Part shown: positions 1 to 8,646 of the stretch, piece by piece
How positions within the stretch are numbered: the stretch's first letter is position 1
Layout of the letters: every line of letters begins with the position of its first letter
Source: Bacteroidaceae bacterium
GTDB lineage: Bacteria; Bacteroidota; Bacteroidia; Bacteroidales; Bacteroidaceae
Direction: 5' to 3'
NCBI GenBank assembly: GCA_017509605.1
Contig: JAFWPH010000028.1
Span: 24,643-88,642, forward strand
Length of the DNA: 64,000 nt
Program-made: the position numbers and the translations under genes
Notes under the pieces: model-generated
What the model was told of the DNA's origin: nothing
The model's database searches: none
The model's input: the letters and a program-made list of their open reading frames with translations, nothing else

Positions 1-1006
1 TTGCCACCACTTTGGGCTTGTCGGCTATGCGTGTGACTTTCACGTCGGAAGGCAGTTCCTTCTCTCGGAAGTCGTCGAGCAACTGGTCTATTTCGTCTCC
101 ATACTGAACGACATTGTTGCCAGGCGTCATTTCCATTGACAGCAGCAAGCACGGATGGCCATCTTGCTCAATACGGCTCGACATGGGTTCGTATTCCCTG
201 ACCACGTGTGCCACATCCCTCACCCTCACAACCTTGCCAGTAGAGGGGTCGCTGAATATGATTTGGTTAGCGACCTCTTCCTCGCTGTTCTCTTGTGCTT
301 CCACGTGTATGGGAATGTGCTGGTCGTCATCGCTGATGCTACCGCTCATCGTGGTGATGCCTTGTGCCTGCAGCCTCGAGAAGAGTATCTGCTGCCCTAT
401 GCCGTAGGCCTGTAGCCTTTGTCGGTCGATGTACAATGATATCTGCTCTTTCTGCTCACCGTAGGTCTTTACGTTGGCAACAGATGGTATTCGCCTGAGT
501 CTGTCGCTGAGTTCGTCGCTGTATTGTTTCAGTTCGCGGTAGCTTCGCTGTTCGCTTTCAATGGCGATGAGCAAAGCCGACGTGTTGCCAAAGTCATCGT
601 TCACCACGATTCCCACTACTCCTGTCGGCAACTGCGGCTTGAAGGTATTGAGTCCATGCTTGATCTTGCTCCAAACCTCGTCTTTGTTGTTCACCTCGTC
701 GTTGAGTCTCACCATCACAATGCAGAGACCGTTCTGAGAGGTGGTTGTTGTCTTGGACCGATTCACTTCACCGAAAGTGAAAAGGTAGCGTTCTAACGGG
801 CGTGCCACCTGTTGCTCCACCTCCTCAGATGTGGCCCCAGGATAAACAGCCACGACCACGCCTTGGCGTATTATGGCATGTGGGAATTCGTCCTTCGGCA
901 TATCCCACATCCCGTAGATGCCCAACACGAAAAGAATGCTGATAATTAGCAGTGCTATGGAATAGTGTTCCAATGGCCACTTGAGCCATTCCATCTTCTT
1001 TCCCAT
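1..1006 (-). CDS. RND efflux permease, N-terminal part (cut by window edge)
   Basis: Inner-membrane pump subunit of a resistance-nodulation-division (AcrB/MexB-like) efflux system. It would use proton flow to expel substrates through a tripartite complex. The start codon lies at 1004-1006 and the frame stays open for 335 codons to the window edge, so the C-terminal two thirds or more are missing. The N-terminus reads MGKKMEWLKWPLEHYSIALL, followed by the first membrane helix. The periplasmic porter region then begins, with the family-typical stretch YPGATSEEVEQQVARPLER. The gene sits 30 bases downstream of its adaptor on the same strand, so the two are almost certainly one operon. An outer-membrane TolC-type partner is not visible here and may lie beyond the edge. 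The substrate cannot be told from sequence. Confidence 0.9.
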   Translation of the reverse strand, partial: MGKKMEWLKWPLEHYSIALLIISILFVLGIYGMWDMPKDEFPHAIIRQGVVVAVYPGATSEEVEQQVARPLERYLFTFGEVNRSKTTTTSQNGLCIVMVRLNDEVNNKDEVWSKIKHGLNTFKPQLPTGVVGIVVNDDFGNTSALLIAIESEQRSYRELKQYSDELSDRLRRIPSVANVKTYGEQKEQISLYIDRQRLQAYGIGQQILFSRLQAQGITTMSGSISDDDQHIPIHVEAQENSEEEVANQIIFSDPSTGKVVRVRDVAHVVREYEPMSSRIEQDGHPCLLLSMEMTPGNNVVQYGDEIDQLLDDFREKELPSDVKVTRIADKPKVVA

Positions 1007-1036
1007 AATCGTCAATGTTCAATGAATGGTCAATGG

Positions 1037-2059
1037 TCAATAAACTACTTTTGTTCCCTCGCTCAGTTTCTGGTATCCCTCAGTGACGATACGTTGGTTC
1101 ACGTTGACACCAGAAGTCAATGCCACTCGGTTGCCGATGGTTTCGCCGATAGTTACGGTTGTGCGATGGACGGTGCTGTCGTTGCCTACTGTCCATACGA
1201 ACAGGGTTCCGTCGGTTTTCTTCTGTACAGCCGTCAAAGGCAATGTCAGTTGTTCGTCACCCAGAGGAAGCTGCGAGGGTGCAAAGGATACACTCGCCAC
1301 CATGCCTGGCAACAGTTTCCTTCCTCCATTGGCCACGTTGATCAGAATATCATAGGTATGTGTCAAGGCATCGGCCTGGACGCCTTTCTCTATTCTTCCT
1401 CCCTGGAAACTCTGGTGGATGGCCTCCACCTTGATTTCTGAGGGGGTGTTGGCCGTGATGTCTCCGATTTCGGTCTCGGGAATGGCGACCTTCACCTTGA
1501 CTTGGCTGATGTCGAGTATCGTCACCACCGCCTGTGAGGGGAGTGCGGTCTCTCCTGCCATGATTTGCTTGCGGCCTATGATGCCGCTTACAGGAGCCGT
1601 AAGGCGGCAGTCAGACAGGTTCTTCTTGGCCACTTCCAACTGCGACTTGGCTTGTGCCACCTTGCTTTGAATCTCCACCCATTGTACCTCAGGCAGTGAG
1701 TTGTTGTCGTGGAGCATGCCATAACGCTGGAGTGCATCGTTGGCCTGTGTCATCGAGGCTTCGGCATTAGCAAGCAGATTGCGTGCCTGCGTGTCGTCCA
1801 TCTCTGCGATGAGTTGTCCACGGCTTACAGGCTGTCCCTCGCTGACAAGTACGCGCTTGACGACGCCCATGCTCGTGAAGCTGACGGCAGTGGCTTCTCT
1901 TTCCTCCACGATGCCCACGTAGGTCTGTCCGTTTTTCTCGTCGTCAGTCGATACTACTTGTGTCGTCACTCTTATCGGAGCCTTTGTCTTCCGCTCCTCC
2001 TTGTTCTTACAACCAGCGATGAGGAGAACGGCTAAGAGCATCAGAATACTTTTCTTCAT
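1037..2059 (-). CDS. RND efflux periplasmic adaptor lipoprotein (HlyD/MFP family)
   Basis: Membrane-fusion adaptor linking the RND permease downstream to an outer-membrane channel. The 340-residue length is normal for the family. A lipoprotein signal ends in LLIAGC, with the lipidated cysteine at residue 17. The lipoyl/barrel-sandwich halves are near residues 65-88 (GVVKRVLVSEGQPVSRGQL) and 153-172 (LTAPVSGIIGRKQIMAGET). They are separated by a Gln/Ala-rich coiled-coil hairpin at about 90-145. Beta-barrel and membrane-proximal domains follow to the C-terminal GYQKLSEGTKVVY. It is first in the operon and divergent from an AraC-family gene, which is the likely regulator by position. Confidence 0.92.
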   Translation of the reverse strand: MKKSILMLLAVLLIAGCKNKEERKTKAPIRVTTQVVSTDDEKNGQTYVGIVEEREATAVSFTSMGVVKRVLVSEGQPVSRGQLIAEMDDTQARNLLANAEASMTQANDALQRYGMLHDNNSLPEVQWVEIQSKVAQAKSQLEVAKKNLSDCRLTAPVSGIIGRKQIMAGETALPSQAVVTILDISQVKVKVAIPETEIGDITANTPSEIKVEAIHQSFQGGRIEKGVQADALTHTYDILINVANGGRKLLPGMVASVSFAPSQLPLGDEQLTLPLTAVQKKTDGTLFVWTVGNDSTVHRTTVTIGETIGNRVALTSGVNVNQRIVTEGYQKLSEGTKVVY

Positions 2060-2214
2060 GATTGACTTTATTGTTTGGTTTTAACTACAAAATTGTGCAA
2101 AAAAAACCATAGAATTATATCCTATTTGCGTTTTTTTGATGTCGGTTTGACTGTTAGTTTTCAAATCGAACATTTTTATATCCAAATACAACATGAATAA
2201 TAGAAGGGAATGGT

Positions 2215-2222
2215 TAATTTTG
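2215..2222 (+). promoter_or_regulatory. -7 promoter box (TAATTTTG) before the AraC-type gene
   Basis: TAATTTTG followed by C matches the Bacteroidetes -7 element TAnnTTTG. It lies inside the longer open frame that could start at 2193, which argues that translation starts downstream at 2238 and the leader is very short. No clear -33 TTTG is seen at the right spacing. Confidence 0.45.
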
Positions 2223-2237
2223 CACAAAAAGTGCCGT

Positions 2238-3122
2238 ATGAAACATCAAGAAGACATCACATTGCAGTTTTTGGTCGAGAACGAAGGACTACAGATAGGA
2301 TATTCCGACAATGATATTCTTGTGGTCGATAGCATCCAGAGGTTTGAGGAGATCAAGAATGCCCATGTGGGGATGAATTCAATGGTTCTCTGTACCAATG
2401 GTAAAGTACAGGCACAGATCAACGGCGTGAAGATAGAACTGTATAAGAACCAGGTATGCATCATCCCTCAGAACATCATGGCTACCGACTTGATGGTCAG
2501 TCCCGATTTCGACATGAAGGCCATTTTTCTCACCAACAACATCCTGCAGAGTTTCCTGCGTGAGAAGATGAGCGTTTGGAACGACCTGATGTACGTGCAT
2601 CGTCAGCATATCATGACGCTGAGCGATGCCGACATGCTTTTCTTCACCCATTTTTACGATATGCTCAGCCTTGCCGTTGAAAGAGGGCAGGATCGTGCTT
2701 ACCGCACAGATGTCATCCAATCTTTGCTGCGGGCGGCCATCCTTGCTCTTTGCGGGGAACTGAAGCAGATGTTGCCGTCTAATGGCGAGACTCATGTCAC
2801 CAGCACCTATAACAGTCATTTCCAGCGCTTCCTCTCCCTGCTCCATTCCAGTGAGGTGAAATACCGTCCGGTCAAGGCATACGCCAGCGATCTCTGCATC
2901 TCGCCGAAGTATCTCACGGTCATTTGCAAGAAGAACTCGGGCAAAACCGCCACCGAATGGATTCAGGAGCATGTGTTGGAGGATATCCGCAACTATCTCA
3001 AGCAGACCGACCTGAGTATCAAGCAAATCAGCGACTGCCTCGGTTTCCCCAACACCTCTTTTTTCTGCAAATATGTGAAAGAGCATTTCGGCATCCCACC
3101 CAAGCGTTTCAGAGAGCAATAA
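2238..3122 (+). CDS. AraC-family transcriptional regulator
   Basis: DNA-binding regulator of 294 residues. The N-terminal half looks like a cupin-type sensing domain. The C-terminal 100 residues are a double helix-turn-helix of AraC/XylS type: the first helix pair is around AYASDLCISPKYLTVICKK and the second around IKQISDCLGFPNTSFFCKYV, ending with GIPPKRFREQ. I chose the ATG at 2238 rather than 2193 because a -7 promoter box (2215-2222) sits between them. The gene is divergent from the RND pump operon, and by the common Bacteroidetes arrangement it probably controls that pump. Its ligand is unknown. Confidence 0.88.
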   Translation: MKHQEDITLQFLVENEGLQIGYSDNDILVVDSIQRFEEIKNAHVGMNSMVLCTNGKVQAQINGVKIELYKNQVCIIPQNIMATDLMVSPDFDMKAIFLTNNILQSFLREKMSVWNDLMYVHRQHIMTLSDADMLFFTHFYDMLSLAVERGQDRAYRTDVIQSLLRAAILALCGELKQMLPSNGETHVTSTYNSHFQRFLSLLHSSEVKYRPVKAYASDLCISPKYLTVICKKNSGKTATEWIQEHVLEDIRNYLKQTDLSIKQISDCLGFPNTSFFCKYVKEHFGIPPKRFREQ

Positions 3123-3281
3123 GGTTTTCTTTTGGTCTGAAGAGTCAGGGAATCAAGGAGTGTGGCCGCAACTCTGGGAACAATCATAGATATAAGATTG
3201 ACTTGAAAGTGCAACGAGACACAGGAATATAACGCAGAATTATTATAAAGTAGAATTATAATCACAAAACAGGAGATTTCG

Positions 3282-4187
3282 ATGGTTTACGGAGTGATAG
3301 GAACAGGAGCCTTGGGTGGCTTCTATGGAAGTAGGCTCGCGCGGAGCGGTCAGGAGGTGCATTTTCTGTTGCACCGCGATGTTGATTATGTGAGAGCGCA
3401 TGGTTTGCATGTGGACTCGTGTGACGGCAGTTTTCATCTCGATAAGGTCAACGCCTACAGTTCAACAACAGATATGCCCAAATGCGATGTGGTGCTGGTT
3501 GGTCTCAAGACCACCAACAACCACCTGCTTGCCCAGTTGCTGCCTCCCCTGCTTCGCCCAGACACGGTAGTGGTGTTGATCCAGAATGGTATTGGTGTGG
3601 AGGAGGATGTGCAGAAGATGTTTCCCGGTCAGCCCCTTGTGGCAGGACTGGCTTTCATTTGCTGTTCGAAGACGGAGCCTGGAAGGGTGAACCACCAATG
3701 CTACGGGAGCATCAACTTCGGTAACTACAGTTGTCAGGACAAAGCCGTATTTCATGCGATCATCGACGATTTTGCCCATGCTGGTATCCAGTGCGCCGAG
3801 GTGGAGTATCTGGAGGCCCGTTGGCGGAAGGCTGTTTGGAACATTCCCTTCAATGGGATGACAGTGGTGCTTCACACGCAGACCGACCTTTTGCTCAAAC
3901 ATCCATCCACACGGGAACTCATCTACACGATAATGATGGAGGTCATTACTGCTGCTCGGCATTTGGGTGTGACAGGTCTTGACCAGAGTTTTGCCGACAA
4001 GATGATGGATATGACCGACAACATGACGCCCTACAGTCCATCGATGAAACTCGACTACGACCTTCACCGTCCAATGGAAATCAACTACATCTACCTGCGT
4101 CCCTTGCAGATTGCCACGTCTGCGGGGTGTGCGATGCCTCATGTAGATGCGCTCGCCAAGATGTTGGAGTTCATGAGCGTCGAATAA
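3282..4187 (+). CDS. Ketopantoate reductase-like protein (ApbA/PanE family)
   Basis: Probable NADPH-dependent 2-dehydropantoate 2-reductase, which makes pantoate for coenzyme A synthesis, or a related 2-oxoacid reductase. The 301 residues begin with a Rossmann motif VIGTGALGGFYGSRLARSG, and the nucleotide-binding domain runs to about residue 170. The second domain carries the family lysine/asparagine pattern in RWRKAVWNIPFNGM and ends in an all-helical part. The start is preceded by a GGAG-like sequence. It stands alone between the AraC gene and the glycan cluster, which has its own promoter at 4220-4249. PanE paralogues often differ in substrate, so the specific reaction is not certain. Confidence 0.78.
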   Translation: MVYGVIGTGALGGFYGSRLARSGQEVHFLLHRDVDYVRAHGLHVDSCDGSFHLDKVNAYSSTTDMPKCDVVLVGLKTTNNHLLAQLLPPLLRPDTVVVLIQNGIGVEEDVQKMFPGQPLVAGLAFICCSKTEPGRVNHQCYGSINFGNYSCQDKAVFHAIIDDFAHAGIQCAEVEYLEARWRKAVWNIPFNGMTVVLHTQTDLLLKHPSTRELIYTIMMEVITAARHLGVTGLDQSFADKMMDMTDNMTPYSPSMKLDYDLHRPMEINYIYLRPLQIATSAGCAMPHVDALAKMLEFMSVE

Positions 4188-4219
4188 CTTGTCGGTTTTG
4201 CGATTTACGGCATTTTGTT

Positions 4220-4249
4220 TTTGAATTACAAACAATTTATCTAATTTTG
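4220..4249 (+). promoter_or_regulatory. Promoter for the glycan cluster, with a palindrome at the expected transcript start
   Basis: TTTG at 4220-4223 and TAATTTTG at 4242-4249 are separated by 18 bases, a good Bacteroidetes promoter. Just downstream, CCACAATCATTGTGG (4259-4273) is a perfect 6-base inverted repeat around a 3-base centre at about the expected start of the RNA. It could be an operator or a 5' stabilising hairpin. Confidence 0.6.
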
Positions 4250-4315
4250 TAATTTGTACCACAATCATTGTGGTTGTAATGATTTTAGGGGTCCCCACCA
4301 AGAACACATACAATT

Positions 4316-5245
4316 ATGAACATCGCCTATTTGATATCCGCCCACACAGACCCACAGCAGCTCTTGAGGCTGGTGGATGCGCTGCACGTGACAGCCGAGT
4401 ACTTCATCCATGTCGATGCCAGAAGCGACATCAAGCCTTTCCGTTCCCTGCTGAAGTCGAGGCGCAATGTCCACTTCGTCAGTCCCCGTGTGGAGGTGAC
4501 AGGCGGTGACATGAGTGAGGTGGAGGTGCAGATGACGCTTTTAGAGTCCGCCCTCCGCAACCGGCGTCAGTTCGACTATCTCTGCATGCTCAGCGGGATG
4601 GACTATCCTTTGTGGAGCAACGACCGCATCAGCCAGTTTCTGCGTCAGCACAAAGGCAAGGAGTTCATCTATGGAATCGACCTCGACACTCCCGAGGTGA
4701 AGATGGAGCACAAGGAACTCTACCGTATTGTTCGTCCGATGCCCAATGTGCCTTTTGTGGGACGTGATAGTCTGACCAAGGTGCGCAGTCTTCTCAAACG
4801 GGCCCTTGCCGCCACCGGCTACCGCAAGAACTTGAACTTCACGGTGGGCAAGAAGACTTACCATCTGTATAAGGGGAGCGCTTGGTTCTGTGTGACTCAG
4901 CAGTTGGCCGAGTATGTGGTGGAGCAGTTCAAGAACGTGCCAGAGATCAAGGAGTACTTCTCCAATCAGTTCGGTCCAGTCACCACGCTGATCCAGACCA
5001 TTGTGTTCAACTCTGAGCATGCCGGCAGATGCATGCTGAAGATAGGCAACTACACCACTTTGTCCGATGTCACCCCGCTTCATTACATTGACCGGGACAC
5101 AGGTATGAAAGTGATGAATGAGAGCGACTATCCCTTGATGGTGGAGTCGGGCAAGATGTTCGTCCGCAAGGTGAAAACCGCCGAGAGCGGCACCTTGGTT
5201 GACCTGATTGACACCCACAGGGCATCCGAAGCAGAGAAAAAATGA
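4316..5245 (+). CDS. Core-2/I-branching-type glycosyltransferase (GT14-like)
   Basis: Predicted beta-N-acetylglucosaminyltransferase-like enzyme of the core-2/I-branching family, acting on a cell-surface or exported glycan. The 309 residues open with IAYLISAHTDPQQL and YFIHVDARSDIKPF, and the signature LSGMDYPLWSNDRI follows at about 90-105. These are typical of the bacterial family. A later GSAWFCVTQQLAEYVV segment matches the acceptor-side core. No signal peptide is present, so it acts in the cytoplasm. It is the first gene of a four-gene same-strand run (transferase, acyltransferase, two more transferases). Donor and acceptor are not known. Confidence 0.85.
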   Translation: MNIAYLISAHTDPQQLLRLVDALHVTAEYFIHVDARSDIKPFRSLLKSRRNVHFVSPRVEVTGGDMSEVEVQMTLLESALRNRRQFDYLCMLSGMDYPLWSNDRISQFLRQHKGKEFIYGIDLDTPEVKMEHKELYRIVRPMPNVPFVGRDSLTKVRSLLKRALAATGYRKNLNFTVGKKTYHLYKGSAWFCVTQQLAEYVVEQFKNVPEIKEYFSNQFGPVTTLIQTIVFNSEHAGRCMLKIGNYTTLSDVTPLHYIDRDTGMKVMNESDYPLMVESGKMFVRKVKTAESGTLVDLIDTHRASEAEKK

Positions 5246-5305
5246 GGTATCTATCCTGAAAATCGTTTTTTGGGGAGGATCTCAGAATATAAACCAACCA
5301 TAGTT

Positions 5306-6379
5306 ATGGCAGAGAAAAAGCAGAGATTGGAGTGGCTCGACGCCCTCCGTGGTTTCACGATGATATTGGTCGTGGCTTATCATATATGCCTGATGGGGTT
5401 CAAGGAGAATGCTCGCTTTTCCCCGTCGATGACCTTTCTGGTATTGTTCCGCATGCCCTTGTTCTTCTTCATCAGTGGTTTTCTCGCCTACAAGGCCGAC
5501 TTCAACTGGACCCGTGGCCGCTTGGGGATGATGATATGGAAGAAGTTCAAGATTCAGGTCATTCCCACTGTTGTGTTCATGATAGCCGCCGCAGTGGTGC
5601 TGAAGCCCAAGTTCTGGCCGGGCATAGAGGACATGCTGTCTTCGCCGACCAAAGGCGGTTATTGGTTCACGTGGACGCTTCTCATCATGTTCATCATCTA
5701 TTACCTCTTTGATTATATCACCACCCGTTTGCATTGGCACACATGGGTGCCGGTCTTCCTGTTGTGGCTGGTAGCGGTGGGTGTGTATGCCACCTGCTAT
5801 ATGCCATTGTGGTTCAGCTACGCCAAAGGTCATAATCCGCGCGAGGCAGATTTCCTCGATGCCACGAGTCTGATTCAGGTAATGGAATATTTCCATTTCT
5901 TCCTCTACGGCAATATTGTCCACCGCTACTGGGACAAGTTCCAGCGTCTGTTCGATTCCAACTGGTTCCTGCCGTTGATTGTCGTGGTGGTGTTCTTCTG
6001 CGGTTTTGATGTTCTCAAATGGCATACACTCCAGTTCCAGTGGACCAACCTTCCGCGAACGCTGACCATGTATATTATGATGACCATCGTTTTCATGTTC
6101 TTCAGGTACTATCAGGACAGTTTCACCAAGGAACATGTCATAGGCCGTGGTTTGCAGTACATCGGTGTGCGTACGCTCGACATCTATCTCATTCATTTCC
6201 TCTTCATCCCTGACCTCAGTGTGCTGGGTGAGTATTTCGACACCCATCGCCATAACTTCATCATTGACTCATCGCTCGGCATCCTCGTGGCGCTGTTGGT
6301 TATCGCTTTCTGTGTGTTGGTTTCCAATGTTCTTAGGATGAATCCGTTCATGAAAAAATACTTGTTCGGCAGACGGTAA
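5306..6379 (+). CDS. Membrane acyltransferase (acyltransferase family 3)
   Basis: Integral membrane protein of 357 residues related to OafA/WecH-type O-acyltransferases, which add acetyl or other acyl groups to sugars. The N-terminus carries the family motif EWLDALRGFTMILVVAYH with conserved Arg and His. About ten hydrophobic helices follow, including MPLFFFISGFLAYKADF. The ATG at 5306 is preferred to a TTG at 5270 because homology starts right after it; a GGGGAGGA stretch lies about 25 bases upstream. It follows the GT14-like gene by 60 bases and probably decorates the same glycan. Confidence 0.85.
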   Translation: MAEKKQRLEWLDALRGFTMILVVAYHICLMGFKENARFSPSMTFLVLFRMPLFFFISGFLAYKADFNWTRGRLGMMIWKKFKIQVIPTVVFMIAAAVVLKPKFWPGIEDMLSSPTKGGYWFTWTLLIMFIIYYLFDYITTRLHWHTWVPVFLLWLVAVGVYATCYMPLWFSYAKGHNPREADFLDATSLIQVMEYFHFFLYGNIVHRYWDKFQRLFDSNWFLPLIVVVVFFCGFDVLKWHTLQFQWTNLPRTLTMYIMMTIVFMFFRYYQDSFTKEHVIGRGLQYIGVRTLDIYLIHFLFIPDLSVLGEYFDTHRHNFIIDSSLGILVALLVIAFCVLVSNVLRMNPFMKKYLFGRR

Positions 6380-6380
6380 T

Positions 6381-6422
6381 CCCCTTTTAACACCTCCTTT
6401 AACACCCTCTTTTCCTTCCTCT
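6381..6422 (+). repeat. TTTAACACC-type leader repeat upstream of glycosyltransferase
   Basis: Tandem degenerate units (CCCCTTTTAACACC, TCCTTTAACACC, CTCTTTTCCTTCC) fill the gap before the start at 6432. The same kind of repeat, read in the coding direction, lies directly upstream of the genes starting at 10550, 13537 and 57364. The core ACCTCCTTT equals the anti-Shine-Dalgarno segment of 16S rRNA. Confidence 0.6.
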
Positions 6423-6431
6423 TAATAAAAT

Positions 6432-7448
6432 ATGTATCCTTCAGAAGTTGACATAGGCGTCCTCATCTTGTTCTTCAATCGTCCCGAGCCCTTGAAGCAA
6501 GTGTTTGAGCAGATACGTTTGGCACGTCCCTCACGACTCTTCCTTTATCAGGACGGAGCCCGTGACGAACGCGATGTGGCGGGCATTGAGGCATGCCGTG
6601 AGGTGGTGAGCCAGATAGATTGGGAGTGCGAGGTGCACCGCAACTACCAGACGGTGAACTCTGGTTGCGACCCATCCAACTACAATGCCCAGCGGTGGGC
6701 CTTCTCCTTGACCGACAAGTGTGTGGTCTTTGAGGATGACAGCATCCCGTCGGTCAGTTTCATCCGTTTCTGCAAGGAGATGCTCGACAGGTACGAGGAC
6801 GACCAGCGTATTGTCATGGTCTCGGGTTTCAACAGCGATGAGGTGACTCCCGATGTGCCCTACGATTATTTCTTCACTTCCACTTTCTCCATTTGGGGAT
6901 GGGCGAGCTGGAGCCGGGTGGTTAATGCTTGGGATGGCGACTACACCTTCCTTAATGACGACTTCAATATGCGGCAGCTCAAGCACCTCATCAAGGAGCG
7001 TGGTTACCGCAGGGACATCATCCAGATGGCATACGATCACCGCGCTTTAGGCAAGCCTTATTATGAGAGCATCTTCTGGCCCTATATGATGTTCAACTCG
7101 GGTTTGGCCATTGTTCCCACCCGCAATATGGTCAACAACCTTGGTCCTGTGGGGGGGTCCGTGCATTATGGCGGTTCGTTGAAGACACTTCCTCGTCGGT
7201 TGCGTAAGATGTTCACTATGCAGCGGTATGAGCTCGACTTCCCTTTGAAGCATCCCAAGTATGTGATGGAGTATGTGGACTACAAGGAGCATGTCTATCA
7301 GACCAATGCCTGGAACCATCCGATGCAGAAGATACGTTATTCAATGGAGGAGCTGATGTTGAATCTCCGTTATGGTAACTTCGGGTATATATGGAAGTCG
7401 GTGAAGGCACGTCTGAACAAAATGACGGGTAAGAAGAAACACAGATGA
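6432..7448 (+). CDS. Glycosyltransferase (GT-A fold, HlpA/GNT-I-like)
   Basis: Predicted nucleotide-sugar-dependent glycosyltransferase of 338 residues without a signal peptide. It starts IGVLILFFNRPEPLKQVFEQ, a GT-A beginning. The likely metal/donor site VVFEDDSIPS lies near residue 100. The stretch YFFTSTFSIWGWASWSRVV is typical of proteins labelled hemolysin HlpA-like in Bacteroidetes; that label is historical and does not show hemolysis. It overlaps the next gene by 4 bases (ATGA), so they are translationally coupled. Specificity cannot be read from sequence. Confidence 0.78.
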   Translation: MYPSEVDIGVLILFFNRPEPLKQVFEQIRLARPSRLFLYQDGARDERDVAGIEACREVVSQIDWECEVHRNYQTVNSGCDPSNYNAQRWAFSLTDKCVVFEDDSIPSVSFIRFCKEMLDRYEDDQRIVMVSGFNSDEVTPDVPYDYFFTSTFSIWGWASWSRVVNAWDGDYTFLNDDFNMRQLKHLIKERGYRRDIIQMAYDHRALGKPYYESIFWPYMMFNSGLAIVPTRNMVNNLGPVGGSVHYGGSLKTLPRRLRKMFTMQRYELDFPLKHPKYVMEYVDYKEHVYQTNAWNHPMQKIRYSMEELMLNLRYGNFGYIWKSVKARLNKMTGKKKHR

Positions 7449-8503
7449 AGATTTATTACTATCATACGCAGGATATCCAGCGCATCTGGCGCGAATGGCA
7501 TGAGCACCTCTTTCCGGGACATCTGCTCTATGGCGCCACACACTTCAGGCACCATGGCATTGACATGATCCTGCACCGTTTCAACCCGACGACGGTGCAC
7601 TGGCGTCTGACGCTCTATAACACCTGGCGCATCCTCACCTGCCGCGAGCGATACGACGTGCTGTACGGCACTTCCTTTCGTGGAATCGAAATCATCATTT
7701 TCCTCCGTGCGTTGGGGTTGTTCCGTCATCCAGTGGTGATTTGGCACCATCAGCCCATCGTCAAGGCCAAGGGATGGCTGCGTGAGCGCATCGCGCGTCT
7801 TTTCTACCGTGGCATCGACCAGATGTTCTTTTTTTCCGAGAAACTGGTGAATGACTCCTTACAATCCGTCAAGGCACGTCGCGAGCGCATGCACGTCGCC
7901 CATTGGGGTCCTGACCTTGATTTCTATGACCACGTGATGCATGAGGCGGGGGAGGTGGAACGGCAGGGATTTATTTCTACAGGGAAGGAATGTCGCGACT
8001 ATGCCACCCTCATCCGTGCGTTCAACCGCACCGGCGCCCCTCTTGAGCTCTATCTCAATCATCGCAATGGCAGCATCGACTACGACATGCAGTTGGAGGG
8101 AATAGAGATAGGTTCCAACATCAATTCATCGTTCCTTCATCGACTGATGCCGGGTGAGTTGGCACAGCGTGTGAACCTGGCCGCCTGCGAGGTGATTTGT
8201 TGTTTACCGACCAACTACACGGTAGGACTGACCACCGTAGCCGAAGCCTTAGCCATGCGTTTGCCCATCCTCTGTACCCGCAATCCACAGATGCCTTTCG
8301 ACCTTGAGCGTGAAGGCTGTGGACTGTGGATAGAAAATGGTGATGAGCAGGGTTGGGTAGAGGCAGTGGAGTATATCGCCACCCATCCCGAGGAGGCCCA
8401 TCAGATGGGCGAGCGTGGCCGTCAGTTAGCTGAGCGTTCCTTCAACCTTGAAACACTTACCCGCGATGTGGCTGAGGTTCTGCTGAGGTACGCTAAGAAT
8501 TAG
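7445..8503 (+). CDS. Glycosyltransferase (GT4-like, GT-B fold)
   Basis: Predicted glycosyltransferase of 352 residues. The C-terminal half has the GT4-type donor region: VGLTTVAEALAMRLPILCTR around residues 260-280, then a helix-rich end with HQMGERGRQLAERSF. The N-terminal half lacks a strong family motif and includes DVLYGTSFRGIEIIIFLRAL, which may touch the membrane. The start codon overlaps the previous stop (ATGA). It is the last gene of the glycan cluster. The next gene is 143 bases downstream and unrelated. Confidence 0.78.
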   Translation: MKIYYYHTQDIQRIWREWHEHLFPGHLLYGATHFRHHGIDMILHRFNPTTVHWRLTLYNTWRILTCRERYDVLYGTSFRGIEIIIFLRALGLFRHPVVIWHHQPIVKAKGWLRERIARLFYRGIDQMFFFSEKLVNDSLQSVKARRERMHVAHWGPDLDFYDHVMHEAGEVERQGFISTGKECRDYATLIRAFNRTGAPLELYLNHRNGSIDYDMQLEGIEIGSNINSSFLHRLMPGELAQRVNLAACEVICCLPTNYTVGLTTVAEALAMRLPILCTRNPQMPFDLEREGCGLWIENGDEQGWVEAVEYIATHPEEAHQMGERGRQLAERSFNLETLTRDVAEVLLRYAKN

Positions 8504-8646
8504 GCTATTCTGGGATATATCAGATATCTAAGTTAATCAGTCTTGTGTGTCTGATTTTATGCAAATAAAATTATTTTTTTTACATAAAATTCGTTTCATT
8601 TACAAAATCTTCGTATATTTGCCACTGTAAAATAGATATCGAAGAA

